DNA from: Alphaproteobacteria bacterium
GTDB taxonomy: Bacteria > Pseudomonadota > Alphaproteobacteria > Micavibrionales > Micavibrionaceae
NCBI GenBank assembly: GCA_021775965.1
Contig: JAJFGV010000043.1
Coordinates: 310,001-374,000 of the forward strand
Direction of reading: 5' to 3'
Length of the DNA: 64,000 bases
The notes beneath the pieces were generated by a model. That model did not search any database and had not been told where the DNA came from. It saw only the letters and a list, made by a program, of their open reading frames with translations. This document shows positions 25,815-34,713 of this stretch, in pieces (the first letter of the stretch is position 1; each line of letters opens with the position of its first letter). Made by a program: the position numbers and the translations under genes.

Positions 25815-25840
25815 AAAGCCCCGTTTATGCGGGGCTTTTT
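25815..25840 (+). terminator. Intrinsic terminator after tpsA
   Basis: A nine-pair stem AAAGCCCCG with CGGGGCTTT, loop TTTATG and a trailing T run, 25 bases after the stop. Confidence 0.93.
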
Positions 25841-25980
25841 CTTTGGTGGCTTTATCAAAAACCATTTACAATTAACTACAAAAGTGTTTAATAAACAGGG
25901 GCTTGCGCTCGGCTAATTTTGTGTCAAAATGGCACGGTTGACGCGCCCAACGAATTTGAAGGCAGATTTAAGGAATTTTT

Positions 25981-26601
25981 ATGTACCAGGACGATAAATG
26001 GAACCCGGTTCAGGGCGAGGAACTCACAGGGTTTTTAGAACAGATTAACCCGATTGACGGCAAATATCGTGTTGCAGCCGAAAGCACGGAAGTGCACTGG
26101 CGCATGTTGCCTTTTTATGAATCGATTGCTTTGATCCGTGTGCGCGATCCCAACTGGGTGAATAAAAAGCTGAACATTTACTACCTGACGGATCAGGGAA
26201 ATCTCTTCCGTCTCAATGGTACATCTCCGCCTATTCATGAGGTTAATGCCAAGGCACCGGTTAAGGTGAACGAAGAAAATGTGCTCGAATATCTACGGTT
26301 CTTCTGTTATTTCGTTCGTGGCGAAGAGGGTCCGTTCTATATCGCCGAGAGCATGGAAGACCCGAATATGCCAACCGAAATGGACGATACGACACGCTCC
26401 GTTATTGAAGGTACCATCCGTCCGTCTAGCTTTGAGGGCATGAATGATCAGGCGCATTTCCTGTGTGATGCGGTGGTGTTTTATTCAAACGCCTTGTTCA
26501 TCGCCAATTTCGCGGTGCAGCCAACCGGCATGATCGAAATGATGGATGACGAGCCAATTGCGGCTGATCTGCCCGTGAAGGTTGAATCGCCGATCTCTTA
26601 G
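25981..26601 (+). CDS. Conserved-looking unknown protein
   Basis: 206 residues, not recognised. No signal peptide or membrane segment. The sequence looks like a compact alpha/beta cytoplasmic domain with aromatic-rich motifs (WRMLPFYESIALIRVRDPNW, LEYLRFFCYFVRGEEGPFYI). The C-terminal 30 residues are acidic and probably disordered. Codon usage and GC resemble the core genes of the window. It lies alone between the tpsA terminator and a convergent AT-rich gene. The 190 bases before it hold the tpsA terminator; I see no confident promoter. Confidence 0.65.
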   Translation: MYQDDKWNPVQGEELTGFLEQINPIDGKYRVAAESTEVHWRMLPFYESIALIRVRDPNWVNKKLNIYYLTDQGNLFRLNGTSPPIHEVNAKAPVKVNEENVLEYLRFFCYFVRGEEGPFYIAESMEDPNMPTEMDDTTRSVIEGTIRPSSFEGMNDQAHFLCDAVVFYSNALFIANFAVQPTGMIEMMDDEPIAADLPVKVESPIS

Positions 26602-26619
26602 GCGCCCGAAGACTGTTAA

Positions 26620-27897
26620 CTAAATGGTTTTTGGTGTTTCTAATCCTATTGAAGGAGTAACAGCATCTATATGTTGGTCTAACTCGGGTTTTAAATCCTG
26701 AGGTATTTCAATTGCTGTACTTTGACCTTCCTTATCGGTCCATTTACCTGTTGAAATATCCAACGTGTAATTATATTTATCGTCCAACTTGATGTCCGTT
26801 ATTTCCTCTATCTGCTTTGCAAGAAAAGAGTCTCTATCAAGGGTCTCTTGTATATTATTGGAAATCCGTAAAGTGGCTGTTTTATTTTCTCCTAAAGTTG
26901 CATCAATATCACCTTCTAAACGACCAAAATGGGCAAAGCCATAAACGATAACAGCTTTTCCAGGTGCAGATTTAATTCTCTGTGCCACTGTAGGATCAAG
27001 TTTGAGACGATCATTTGCCAGTTTAGTCATATTTGCTACATTTAAGTAGGCGGGCAGTAATTTCTCGAGAGCCTCCCCGTCTGGTAATTCAGATGTTGCA
27101 CCAATAAATTTATCCGCCTCACCAGTGCGGCGTAGAGTTTCAATTATTATTTCCCGCATTTTGTGTAGTTGGTTAGGCGTAGGCTTTTCTGTATCGCTGA
27201 TACCGGATTCCTTTCGCAATTGATGTACTATATTTTTTACTTTATCAGTAAAATGTATTTGTTGCTCTTCCCATATACTCTCTAGAGCTTTTTTTACACT
27301 AGAATGCTCTTTCTCAAACTCTTGTTCCGATACATGTATAAATGATCGTTTTTCCTGAGGTGTAAGATCAGAAAAATTCGGTGAGGCTTCTATTTTTTTG
27401 ATCATAAATTCTGCATAGGCAGTTTGAATTTCATGAATAGAATTAATTTTATCAGCAGGGATTTTTCCCTCTTCGTAATCAATGACATCAATCTTTATTC
27501 CATGTTTTTTTGCCTGAGTCGCAATCTCCGGTATTTGATCCCTTATCAACATCTGGCTTATGCCAGCTGGAATCTTTCCAAACAAATCAGTAAGTGAAGT
27601 TTTATCCAGATACACAGCCATCGCGTCATAAGGTATTCTACCTTGCTGATAGGCTTGGATCATTAAGGAATCGTCCTTGTCTATGGCTTCCAGATAAATT
27701 GTTTTAACATCACTATCTGCCAAGGCTTGCATAACCTGGGGGCTGGTTAAAAATTGGTATGTTTGAGGAAGCCCATGATTGTCCGCAAGGCATAGGTAAT
27801 CAATCTTTCCCATAGCAACTTTCAGCTGATCTTCGAGTCTTGGATTGCTTGCTCCTTTAAAGGAGCTGGCTGAAGCTTGTTTGCTTTTTTCCGCCAT
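26620..27897 (-). CDS. AT-rich orphan protein, possible TIKI/EreA/ChaN-like fold
   Basis: 425 residues, not firmly recognised. No signal peptide. Residues 30-170 contain YLCLADNHGLPQTYQFL, then IYLEAIDKDDS and GIKIDVIDYEEG; residues about 315-325 hold VIVYGFAHFGRLEG. The pair of G/A-x-x-H motifs (ADNH and GFAH) and the acidic residue between them resemble the TIKI/TraB/EreA/ChaN superfamily of metal-dependent or haem-related proteins. The middle (180-280) is helical and charged. The gene is clearly AT-richer than its neighbours: the 60 bases from 27301 contain 22 G or C, while the 60 from 28981 are nearly twice as rich. Horizontal origin and an effector role for the Dot/Icm system are possible but only inferred. 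Confidence 0.55.
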   Translation of the reverse strand: MAEKSKQASASSFKGASNPRLEDQLKVAMGKIDYLCLADNHGLPQTYQFLTSPQVMQALADSDVKTIYLEAIDKDDSLMIQAYQQGRIPYDAMAVYLDKTSLTDLFGKIPAGISQMLIRDQIPEIATQAKKHGIKIDVIDYEEGKIPADKINSIHEIQTAYAEFMIKKIEASPNFSDLTPQEKRSFIHVSEQEFEKEHSSVKKALESIWEEQQIHFTDKVKNIVHQLRKESGISDTEKPTPNQLHKMREIIIETLRRTGEADKFIGATSELPDGEALEKLLPAYLNVANMTKLANDRLKLDPTVAQRIKSAPGKAVIVYGFAHFGRLEGDIDATLGENKTATLRISNNIQETLDRDSFLAKQIEEITDIKLDDKYNYTLDISTGKWTDKEGQSTAIEIPQDLKPELDQHIDAVTPSIGLETPKTI

Positions 27898-28040
27898 TAC
27901 ATACTCTCTATTTTTTTATCCATTACACCACTGCTAACATCCTACCTTTCCGCCATTAACAAATAGTTAAGGAAACAGCAGCCTGGTAAAAAAGGGGTTT
28001 ACACTGGCCTTCTGCGCGTTGCGGCGCTAATCTCGCTTCC

Positions 28041-29342
28041 ATGAGCGAAGACATCTATGACATTGCGATTATTGGTGGCGGGTTGGCCGGGATGAGTCTG
28101 GCCAGTTTGCTGGCCAATTCTTCCTTGCGTGTGGCCTGCATTGACCAGGCTGACCCTGAGCAGCAGATTAAGACCGATGGCCGCACAACGGCGGTGTCCT
28201 ACGGCTCACGCAAAATCTTGGATGAGGCGGGGATTTGGAGTGATCTGGAGGCCGGGGCCTGCCCGATTGATGATATCCGCATTCTCGATGGTGCCAGCCC
28301 GCTCCTGCTGAATTTTCTCAGCACAGAAGCAGAAGGAAAGAGCTTCGGCTGGATTGTTGATAACAGCGCCATCCGAAGGGCGTTGCTGGAGCGCATTCAG
28401 TCTTCGGAGAATATTGATCACCTTGCCCCTAAAAAAGTGAACGACTTTGCTTTCACCGAGGCTCCGGCAACAAAATCTGACCAGTCCCCCTCCCCAGATT
28501 TGAATTATGTAAAATGTCTATTAGGGGAGGGAGTTTCTCCTGTTGGAGTTAGCAAGGAAAATGGTGACGGGGATATAACTCTGGGTGGGCCTAATGATGT
28601 GGAAGATCATATCAAAGCGCACCTCATCATCGGTGCCGATGGCCGCGGCTCCTTCACCCGCGAATGGATGGGGGTGAGGACGAGGCTCTGGAATTATCAT
28701 CAGCGGGCGGTTATTTGTGCGGTCGCGCATGAACATCCACATAACAATGCGGCGGTCGAACATTTCTGGCCTTCGGGTCCGTTCGCGATTTTGCCCATGG
28801 CCGATGATAAGAATGGTGCCCATCGCTCCTCCGTCGTTTTCACCGAGCATGGCAAAAAGAAAGACTCGCTGATGACGCTGAACAACACGGAATTCGAGGC
28901 TGAGCTGGCGTCTCGTTTCCCAAAAGAATACGGAACTGTGCGTATGATTAATGAGCGGATGTGTTTCCCCTTAAGTCTTATTCACGCCGCCGAATATATC
29001 GCCCCGCGTATGGCGCTGGTTGCCGATGCGGCCCATGGGATTCACCCGATTGCCGGGCAGGGGCTTAATCTTGGTTTTCGTGATGTGAAGGCGATGGCTG
29101 ATCTGGTGCGCAGTGCGCATGAGCGCGGCGAGGATATCGGCTCGGACGAGCTGTTGCAGGCTTACCAGCGCCAGCGCCGTTTCGACAATATGAGCATGGT
29201 GGCGGTGACGGACGGGTTGGTGCGGCTGTTTTCCAACAATATTCCACCGGTGCGATTTATCCGGCGTGCGGGTCTTAAAGCCGTTTCAAAATTTCCACCG
29301 GCCAAGCGTTTCTTTATGAAACAGGCCATGGGTGATCGATAA
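28041..29342 (+). CDS. UbiH/UbiF/COQ6-family FAD-dependent hydroxylase
   Basis: 433 residues. The Rossmann start IAIIGGGLAGMSLAS binds FAD; IGADGRGSFTR is the second (DG) motif and LVADAAHGIHPIAGQGLNLG the third (GD-like) motif. This trio defines class A flavoprotein monooxygenases of ubiquinone biosynthesis, which hydroxylate the quinone ring. Which carbon is modified cannot be told. Residues about 143-193 form a low-complexity insertion, absent from typical family members, that coincides with an inverted repeat in the DNA (see 28488-28531). No other ubi gene lies adjacent. The start ATG is preceded by 140 bases without a gene. Confidence 0.9.
   Translation: MSEDIYDIAIIGGGLAGMSLASLLANSSLRVACIDQADPEQQIKTDGRTTAVSYGSRKILDEAGIWSDLEAGACPIDDIRILDGASPLLLNFLSTEAEGKSFGWIVDNSAIRRALLERIQSSENIDHLAPKKVNDFAFTEAPATKSDQSPSPDLNYVKCLLGEGVSPVGVSKENGDGDITLGGPNDVEDHIKAHLIIGADGRGSFTREWMGVRTRLWNYHQRAVICAVAHEHPHNNAAVEHFWPSGPFAILPMADDKNGAHRSSVVFTEHGKKKDSLMTLNNTEFEAELASRFPKEYGTVRMINERMCFPLSLIHAAEYIAPRMALVADAAHGIHPIAGQGLNLGFRDVKAMADLVRSAHERGEDIGSDELLQAYQRQRRFDNMSMVAVTDGLVRLFSNNIPPVRFIRRAGLKAVSKFPPAKRFFMKQAMGDR
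28488..28531. repeat. Palindromic element inserted in frame in the UbiH-family gene
   Basis: CCCTCCCC at 28488-28495 pairs with GGGGAGGG at 28524-28531 across a 28-base AT-rich loop. The reading frame stays open. It looks like an insertion of a dispersed palindromic repeat into a coding region, comparable to Rickettsia palindromic elements. Confidence 0.5.
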
Positions 29343-29412
29343 GCTGAGACCGATAGGTCGAATTTTCTATTTCTGCGTTTTTTGAGTACTTGATTATTTA
29401 AAAAGGAAAAAG

Positions 29413-30507
29413 ATGAGCGCGGCTCCTAAAAATAAAAAGAAAATCAATCTGGCGCTGCAAGGTGGTGGTGCCCATGGCGCCTATACCTGGGGCGTGCTCG
29501 ATTATTTGATGGAAGATGGGCGGCTGGATATTGAAGGTATTACGGCCACGTCTGCCGGGGCGATGAACGCGGCGGCGCTCGCCCATGGGCGCAGCGAAGG
29601 CGGTTATCCCCGTGCCCGCGAGATGCTTGAGAGCTTCTGGAGAGAGGTTTCAAATGCCGGGCTTCTTTACAGCCCGGTCCGCAAAACCCCGTGGTCGGGC
29701 TTCGAAGAGATGACCGCTATGTTTAACCCCTTTGCTCAGAACTTCGCCTCTAACTTTGGCGGCGGTCATGCGGCGGCCTTTGCCATGCTCGAGGCGATGA
29801 AGAGCAGCATTTCGCCCTATCAGTTCAATCCGCTCGATATCAATCCATTGCGCGATATTCTAGAAAAATCCATCGATTTCGAGGAAATTCATCTTTGCGA
29901 ATGCACCAAATTGTTTATCAGTGCGACCAATGTTCGCACCGGCACGCAAAAGATTTTCAAAAACAAGGAGGTCAGCATTGATGTGCTGATGGCCTCTGCT
30001 GCCTTGCCATTCTTGTTTCAGGCGGTGGAGATTGACGGCGAGGATTATTGGGATGGCGGCTATATGGGCAATCCGGCGCTGTGGCCGCTGTTTTATGAGG
30101 CCGAGAGCCGCGATATCCTGATCGTGCACGTCAACCCGATTGAGCGGCCCGAAATACCCAAAGAGGCCTATACAATCGAAAACCGCGTGAATGAGATCAC
30201 CTTTAATGGCTCACTGATCAAGGAGCTGCGCTCCATCGCCTTTGTGAAGAAGCTGGTCGAGGAAAAAATGCTGAAGGACAAATACCGTAACGATTATAAA
30301 AACGTGCTCATCCACGCCATTCGCACTGATGATGTGATGTGCGATCTTTCCATCGCCAGTAAATTTGATACAGATTGGGGTTTTCTATGCGAATTGCGTG
30401 ATTTGGGGCGGGAACAGGCCCGGCTGTGGCTGGGTAAAAACTACAGTAATATCAATAAGATAGATACAGTCGATATTCATGCCGATTATTTGAACAGCAA
30501 TAATTGA
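29413..30507 (+). CDS. Patatin-like phospholipase
   Basis: 364 residues with a patatin fold. The oxyanion-hole loop LQGGGAHGAYTWGVLDYL is at about 14-31, the nucleophile elbow ITATSAGAMNAAALAHG has Ser near 48, and the catalytic Asp lies in DYWDGGYMGNPALWPL near 215. The elbow reads ATSAG where the family consensus is GxSxG. The enzyme class cleaves acyl chains from phospholipids or lipid esters. No signal peptide is visible. Bacterial patatins include secreted effectors (ExoU-like, and several Legionella Dot/Icm substrates), but this length and the bare patatin domain also fit housekeeping lipases. An AAAAAGG site lies just before the ATG. Confidence 0.9.
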   Translation: MSAAPKNKKKINLALQGGGAHGAYTWGVLDYLMEDGRLDIEGITATSAGAMNAAALAHGRSEGGYPRAREMLESFWREVSNAGLLYSPVRKTPWSGFEEMTAMFNPFAQNFASNFGGGHAAAFAMLEAMKSSISPYQFNPLDINPLRDILEKSIDFEEIHLCECTKLFISATNVRTGTQKIFKNKEVSIDVLMASAALPFLFQAVEIDGEDYWDGGYMGNPALWPLFYEAESRDILIVHVNPIERPEIPKEAYTIENRVNEITFNGSLIKELRSIAFVKKLVEEKMLKDKYRNDYKNVLIHAIRTDDVMCDLSIASKFDTDWGFLCELRDLGREQARLWLGKNYSNINKIDTVDIHADYLNSNN

Positions 30508-30532
30508 CAGGCACCATAATACTCGCTATAAA
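30504..30532 (+). promoter_or_regulatory. Near-perfect sigma70 promoter of the rpmH operon
   Basis: TTGACA at 30504-30509 and TATAAA at 30527-30532 with a 17-base spacer. The -35 overlaps the stop codon of the patatin gene. The rpmH ATG is 31 bases after the -10. Confidence 0.85.
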
Positions 30533-30563
30533 CAGCGGACTTTAAAGGATAGGAATAACAAAG

Positions 30564-30704
30564 ATGTCTACCAAACGTACATTTCAGCCCAGCAGACTGG
30601 TTCGCGCCCGCCGCCATGGTTTTCGCTCACGTATGGCTGATCGTGCTGGTCGCGCTATCTTGAAACGTCGTCGTGCCAAAGGCCGCAAGCGCCTGAGCGC
30701 TTAA
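30564..30704 (+). CDS. rpmH: 50S ribosomal protein L34
   Basis: 46 residues, very basic: [20 protein letters not shown], then [20 protein letters not shown] and a short RKRLSA end. This matches L34, which binds 23S rRNA in the large subunit. An AAAGGAT/AGGAATAAC region provides the ribosome site. It heads the usual rpmH-rnpA-yidD-yidC cluster and has its own strong promoter. Confidence 0.97.
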   Translation: MSTKRTFQPSRLVRARRHGFRSRMADRAGRAILKRRRAKGRKRLSA

Positions 30705-30722
30705 TCTGAAGGGCGCTGCACC

Positions 30723-31079
30723 ATGCAGGCCAATACAGCAAAACCCATAGAAACGATCAAAAAACGGGCTGATTTTGTCAGGATGAATGCGTCTTGCACA
30801 AAATGGGTTTCGCATGGGTTGATTCTGCAGGCTGCACCCAATGAGCTGGGGCAATGCCGGATTGGCTATACGGTGAGCAAGCGGGTCGATAAATCCGCCG
30901 TCAAGCGCAACCGTATCAAGCGCCGTTTGCGGGCGGTGGCGGCTGATATTTTGCCGCTTCATGCCAAAGAGTCTTGCGATTATGTGCTGATTGGGCGGGT
31001 TTTAAGTGCCACCCGGCCCTATGAAACCCTGCAAAAAGATCTAAAGTGGTGCCTGGAAAAAACCGGATATAGTAAGTAA
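30723..31079 (+). CDS. rnpA: Ribonuclease P protein component
   Basis: 118 residues. The RNase P protein fold is seen in [32 protein letters not shown] (the RNR motif) and the closing helix [14 protein letters not shown]. It assists the RnpB RNA in cutting 5' leaders from tRNA precursors. It follows rpmH by 18 bases, the universal order, so it shares the strong rpmH promoter. Confidence 0.96.
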   Translation: MQANTAKPIETIKKRADFVRMNASCTKWVSHGLILQAAPNELGQCRIGYTVSKRVDKSAVKRNRIKRRLRAVAADILPLHAKESCDYVLIGRVLSATRPYETLQKDLKWCLEKTGYSK

Positions 31080-31083
31080 AACC

Positions 31084-31371
31084 ATGAAACGTCTTCTGAT
31101 AATAATTTTTCAGCTCCCTATACGTGTTTATGTGGCTGTGATTTCACCGCTGCTCGGGCCGCGCTGCCGGTTCTATCCGACCTGCTCGGCCTATGCGCTG
31201 GAGGCCTTGGAAACACATGGAATCATCAAAGGTCTTTTCCTAAGCATCCGGCGGATTTTGAAGTGCCATCCCTGGTGCCGGTGCGGGTGGGACGATCCGG
31301 TGCCTAAAAGCTTTGATTGGGGGGCGCGCATCGGCTATAAACGCTCCATCCATCAGGACATAAAGAGATAA
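31084..31371 (+). CDS. yidD: Membrane protein insertion efficiency factor YidD
   Basis: 95 residues with an amphipathic N-terminal helix and the family motif [18 protein letters not shown], followed by [19 protein letters not shown]. YidD helps YidC insert proteins into the inner membrane. It follows rnpA by four bases and precedes yidC by 11. The [14 protein letters not shown] segment carries two more Cys than the common CHPxxxGGxDPVP form. Confidence 0.96.
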   Translation: MKRLLIIIFQLPIRVYVAVISPLLGPRCRFYPTCSAYALEALETHGIIKGLFLSIRRILKCHPWCRCGWDDPVPKSFDWGARIGYKRSIHQDIKR

Positions 31372-31382
31372 GGGACGGTATT

Positions 31383-33293
31383 ATGATAGACAAACAGGGT
31401 GATATGCACCCGGGCGATATACGCAATCTCTTTATTTTTTGTATTTGCTCGCTCGTGCTTTATTTTCTTTTCGATCATTTTTATGCGCAGCCTACTGCCG
31501 AAGCCTTGCGCCAGCAGCAAAAAGCGCAGGCCGAGATTATCGATATCGAAGCGCCGGGCGGCACGAAAGTCACGAAGCTGCGTCCTCGCGAGGACGTTCT
31601 GGGTGAAAGCGCGCGCCTGTCTCTAAGCAATGACAAGATTTTTGGCTCACTGACTTTGAAGGGCGGGCGGATCGACGACATCGGTTTTTCCAAACATTTT
31701 GAAACGCTGGAAAAGAAAAAGAATGTCGTTTTGCTTTCGCCAAAAGCAACAGAATTCCCGCGCTATGTTGATTATGGCTGGGTGGCCAAGGAAAAGAATG
31801 TCAAAGTTCCCGGCCATGATACGCTCTGGCAGGTGCGCGGTAATGATAAGCTAACGCCAAATGCGCCGCTCACACTTGTTTGGGATAACGGCGCTGGTTT
31901 GGTTTTTAGCCGCCGGATTGAAATTGACGATAAATATGTTTTTAAAATTACGCAGGATGTTGCCAATAATACTGGCGCGGCTGTCACACTTTACCCCTTT
32001 GGTCTGATTACCCAGACAGGCATTCCCAAAGACTTTGAAGGACGCTGGATTTCACATGAAGGGCCGATCGGTTATATCGGCGAGGAACTGCATGAAATTT
32101 CATACAAGAAGCTAAAGAAAGAGCCGACTCTAACGCGTCAGACCACAAGTGGTTGGCTTGGCTTTACTGATAAATACTGGCTGACGACGCTGATCCCGCC
32201 GCAAGCCGAGAACGTTAAATACCGCTTTAACTATATACCGTCACAAACCGATCCGAAGAAGGGTCGTTATCAGGTTGATTTCCTCGGTGCGCCGATCGAA
32301 ATCGCGTCCGGAAAAAATGGAAATGTTAGCAGTCATGTTTTTGCCGGTGTCAAAGAGGTTTTCACCCTTGAAGATTATGGTAAAAACCTCGGTATTGCGA
32401 ATTTTGATCTGGCTGTTGATTTCGGCATGTTTTATTTCATGACAAAATATGTGTTCTTTTATGCGCTGCATTTCTTCGGCACGCTGACGGGCAACATGGG
32501 AATTGCTATTATTTTGATGACATTAATTGTTCGTACGGCTGTGTTCCCGCTGACCAATATTTCTTATAAATCTTTTGCCAAAATGAAAAAGGTTTCGCCG
32601 CAGATTATGGAGCTGCGTGAAAAGCATGGCGATGACAAGGCCGCGTTGCAAAAAGAATTGATGGAAATGTATGGGCGCGAGGGTGTGAATCCGTTGGCCG
32701 GGTGTTTCCCGATCATTGTTCAGATTCCAATTTTCTTCGCCTTTTATAAGGTGCTGTTTGCCACCATCGAAGTGCGTCACGCGCCGTTTTTCGGCTGGAT
32801 TCAAGATTTGTCCGCGCCCGATCCGACCAGTGTTTTCAATCTGTTTGGTGCGTTGCCCTATGATGTTCCGACCTTTCTGCAAATTGGCGTCTGGCCTTGT
32901 ATTATGTTGGTGGCGATGATCTTCCAGAAAAAGCTCAACCCGCCGCCGCAGGATCAATTGCAGCGCGATATGATGGCTTATTTCCCGTTTATCATCACCT
33001 ATGTGCTTTCGCGCTTTGCATCTGGTCTGGTGATTTACTGGACGATCAGCGCCATTCTTTCGATCATTCAGCAAGCGATTATTATGCGCCGCCTCGGCGT
33101 GCCGATTTACCTGTTCGATAAGGACGAGATGGATGCGCAAATGAAAGAAGCGGTCGACAAGGGTCCGGATGTACATCCATTGGCCGAGATGGTCGAAGAA
33201 GATGTTGAAGAGGCTTTGTTCGGTGAACATGACGACGAGCCAAAGAAAGACATCAAACCGCTCAAGCCCAAAAAGAAGAAGAAAAAGAAATAA
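31383..33293 (+). CDS. yidC: Membrane protein insertase YidC
   Basis: 636 residues. A first membrane helix (NLFIFCICSLVLYFLFDHF) precedes a large periplasmic beta-sandwich (about 60-340), then the five-helix Oxa1 core from about 350 to 575 with GNMGIAIILMTLIVRTAVFP and the C-terminal IYWTISAILSIIQQAIIMRR. YidC inserts and folds inner-membrane proteins alone or with SecYEG. The tail (about 590-636) is acidic, then ends with a run of lysines, fitting ribosome binding. The length is above E. coli YidC (548), as usual in alphaproteobacteria. Confidence 0.97.
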   Translation: MIDKQGDMHPGDIRNLFIFCICSLVLYFLFDHFYAQPTAEALRQQQKAQAEIIDIEAPGGTKVTKLRPREDVLGESARLSLSNDKIFGSLTLKGGRIDDIGFSKHFETLEKKKNVVLLSPKATEFPRYVDYGWVAKEKNVKVPGHDTLWQVRGNDKLTPNAPLTLVWDNGAGLVFSRRIEIDDKYVFKITQDVANNTGAAVTLYPFGLITQTGIPKDFEGRWISHEGPIGYIGEELHEISYKKLKKEPTLTRQTTSGWLGFTDKYWLTTLIPPQAENVKYRFNYIPSQTDPKKGRYQVDFLGAPIEIASGKNGNVSSHVFAGVKEVFTLEDYGKNLGIANFDLAVDFGMFYFMTKYVFFYALHFFGTLTGNMGIAIILMTLIVRTAVFPLTNISYKSFAKMKKVSPQIMELREKHGDDKAALQKELMEMYGREGVNPLAGCFPIIVQIPIFFAFYKVLFATIEVRHAPFFGWIQDLSAPDPTSVFNLFGALPYDVPTFLQIGVWPCIMLVAMIFQKKLNPPPQDQLQRDMMAYFPFIITYVLSRFASGLVIYWTISAILSIIQQAIIMRRLGVPIYLFDKDEMDAQMKEAVDKGPDVHPLAEMVEEDVEEALFGEHDDEPKKDIKPLKPKKKKKKK

Positions 33294-33321
33294 TCGTCCA
33301 CTTCTCTTGAGGGCTTAAAAT

Positions 33322-33960
33322 ATGGAACAGGAATTTTCACCACAGGATCTGGAGCAAGCCAGAAAATTATTCGCCGGCCCGTGTGATTTTGTCCTGGGTG
33401 TGGCCGGGCTTGAACAATTGCCGGCGGCGGACCGGACGGAAGTCGCTTTTGCCGGGCGCTCTAATGTTGGGAAATCGACGCTGGTTAATGCTTTGACCGG
33501 GCGTAAGACGCTCGCCAAAACCTCCAACACGCCGGGCCGGACGCAACAGCTCAATTATTTTAATCTGGGTGGTGCGCTTTATCTGGTCGATATGCCGGGC
33601 TACGGCTATGCCAAGGTATCCAAAAAACAACGCGATGACTGGAACAAGCTGATCCGTAAATATTTGCGTGGTCGCCCGACTTTGCGCTGTGTTCTCATTT
33701 TGATTGACGGGCGGCACGGGTTGAAAGACACCGATATCGAGCTGATGAAAATGCTGGATGAATCGGCTGTGTCGTATCGTATTGTTTTAACCAAAACAGA
33801 TAAGGTCAAAGATCAGGATCTCGAAAAAACAACGGCGGATGTAAAAGAAACAATTAAAAAACGCGCCGCTGCTTTTCCTGAACTTTCTGTGACCAGTGCC
33901 TTAAAAACCGTTGGTATAGAAGAGTTACAGGCGGTGATTGCGGGCTACACCGATCACTGA
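33322..33960 (+). CDS. engB: Ribosome biogenesis GTP-binding protein YihA/EngB
   Basis: 212 residues. GTPase motifs: G1 AGRSNVGKSTLVNAL near 50, G2/T in SNTPGRTQQLNYF, G3 DMPGYGYAKVS, G4 TKTDKVKD and G5 around VTSALK. EngB assists late assembly of the 50S subunit. It follows yidC by 28 bases, completing the rpmH-rnpA-yidD-yidC-engB run. Its last seven bases overlap the end of the convergent pilin-like gene. Confidence 0.95.
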   Translation: MEQEFSPQDLEQARKLFAGPCDFVLGVAGLEQLPAADRTEVAFAGRSNVGKSTLVNALTGRKTLAKTSNTPGRTQQLNYFNLGGALYLVDMPGYGYAKVSKKQRDDWNKLIRKYLRGRPTLRCVLILIDGRHGLKDTDIELMKMLDESAVSYRIVLTKTDKVKDQDLEKTTADVKETIKKRAAAFPELSVTSALKTVGIEELQAVIAGYTDH

Positions 33961-34691
33961 TCTGCTAAAATCGTATAAAATCCATAGGCCGTTTGCGCCT
34001 GATTTTCGACACACAGCGTCGTCATATTGTCACAGTCCGGGCAGATATCACCGCCATCCGTCGTGAGGTCGGTATTGGTGCCGGCGCCGTAGCCAACGGT
34101 GGCATCATCAATCATGGTTTCCTTGATCGAATCGGTCATGGTCGGGATGGCGGTGGAGCCGTTGATCTTTTCGTTAATTTTCTCGCAGACCTGCTGGTTA
34201 ATCTGATAAGCGACCAGAATGACTTCTTCCCATGGTGCTTCTGTCAGGCCCGGGCCTGCTGTATTTCCTTGAGCAAGAGCCGTCCACTCCACATTGTTAA
34301 ACCGCCCGAGATACCACCCTGATGGCGGCGCGGCAACGCCTGTGGTCATGATTGCCGCCGGAATTTTACCCTGCATCAGCCCGCCGCCTTCGGGGTGGTA
34401 CATTTTGTCGATATGGGGCGGGGTGTTAAAGGCGGCCACGCTCGGCAACACAAAGTCGATATCGTCAATATCCGTATTGGTAAAAATCATCTGATCGACG
34501 ATCTGTTTGGCCTGCGCGGCGTAGGATATGAGCTGCGTGGCATATAATTCAGCCTTTTCATCACTTATTGTGCCGACCTCGCCGGTATCGGTTTGGCGGC
34601 CCAATGTGAAGCTGAGAGCGCCAAACAATGCGATCGCGATCAGCACATAAATCAGGGCGTTTCCAGATTCCGTTTTGTATTTTGTTCTCAT
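33954..34691 (-). CDS. Pilin-like or pseudopilin-like membrane protein, unknown
   Basis: 245 residues from the ATG at 34691; an earlier ATG at 34712 would add seven residues. A short basic leader ends in SGNALIYVLIAIALFGALSF, resembling a type IV prepilin cleavage site (Gly then a hydrophobic helix), but the usual Glu at +5 is missing. The remaining 210 residues are probably extracytoplasmic, with a CPDCDNMTTLC cluster and a further Cys near the C-terminus that could form disulfides. No pilin-assembly gene lies nearby. The start is nearly back-to-back with rmuC, so their promoters must overlap the opposing reading frames. Confidence 0.65.
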   Translation of the reverse strand: MRTKYKTESGNALIYVLIAIALFGALSFTLGRQTDTGEVGTISDEKAELYATQLISYAAQAKQIVDQMIFTNTDIDDIDFVLPSVAAFNTPPHIDKMYHPEGGGLMQGKIPAAIMTTGVAAPPSGWYLGRFNNVEWTALAQGNTAGPGLTEAPWEEVILVAYQINQQVCEKINEKINGSTAIPTMTDSIKETMIDDATVGYGAGTNTDLTTDGGDICPDCDNMTTLCVENQAQTAYGFYTILADQ

Positions 34692-34713
34692 AGGGATTAA
34701 GCTATCAGACATT

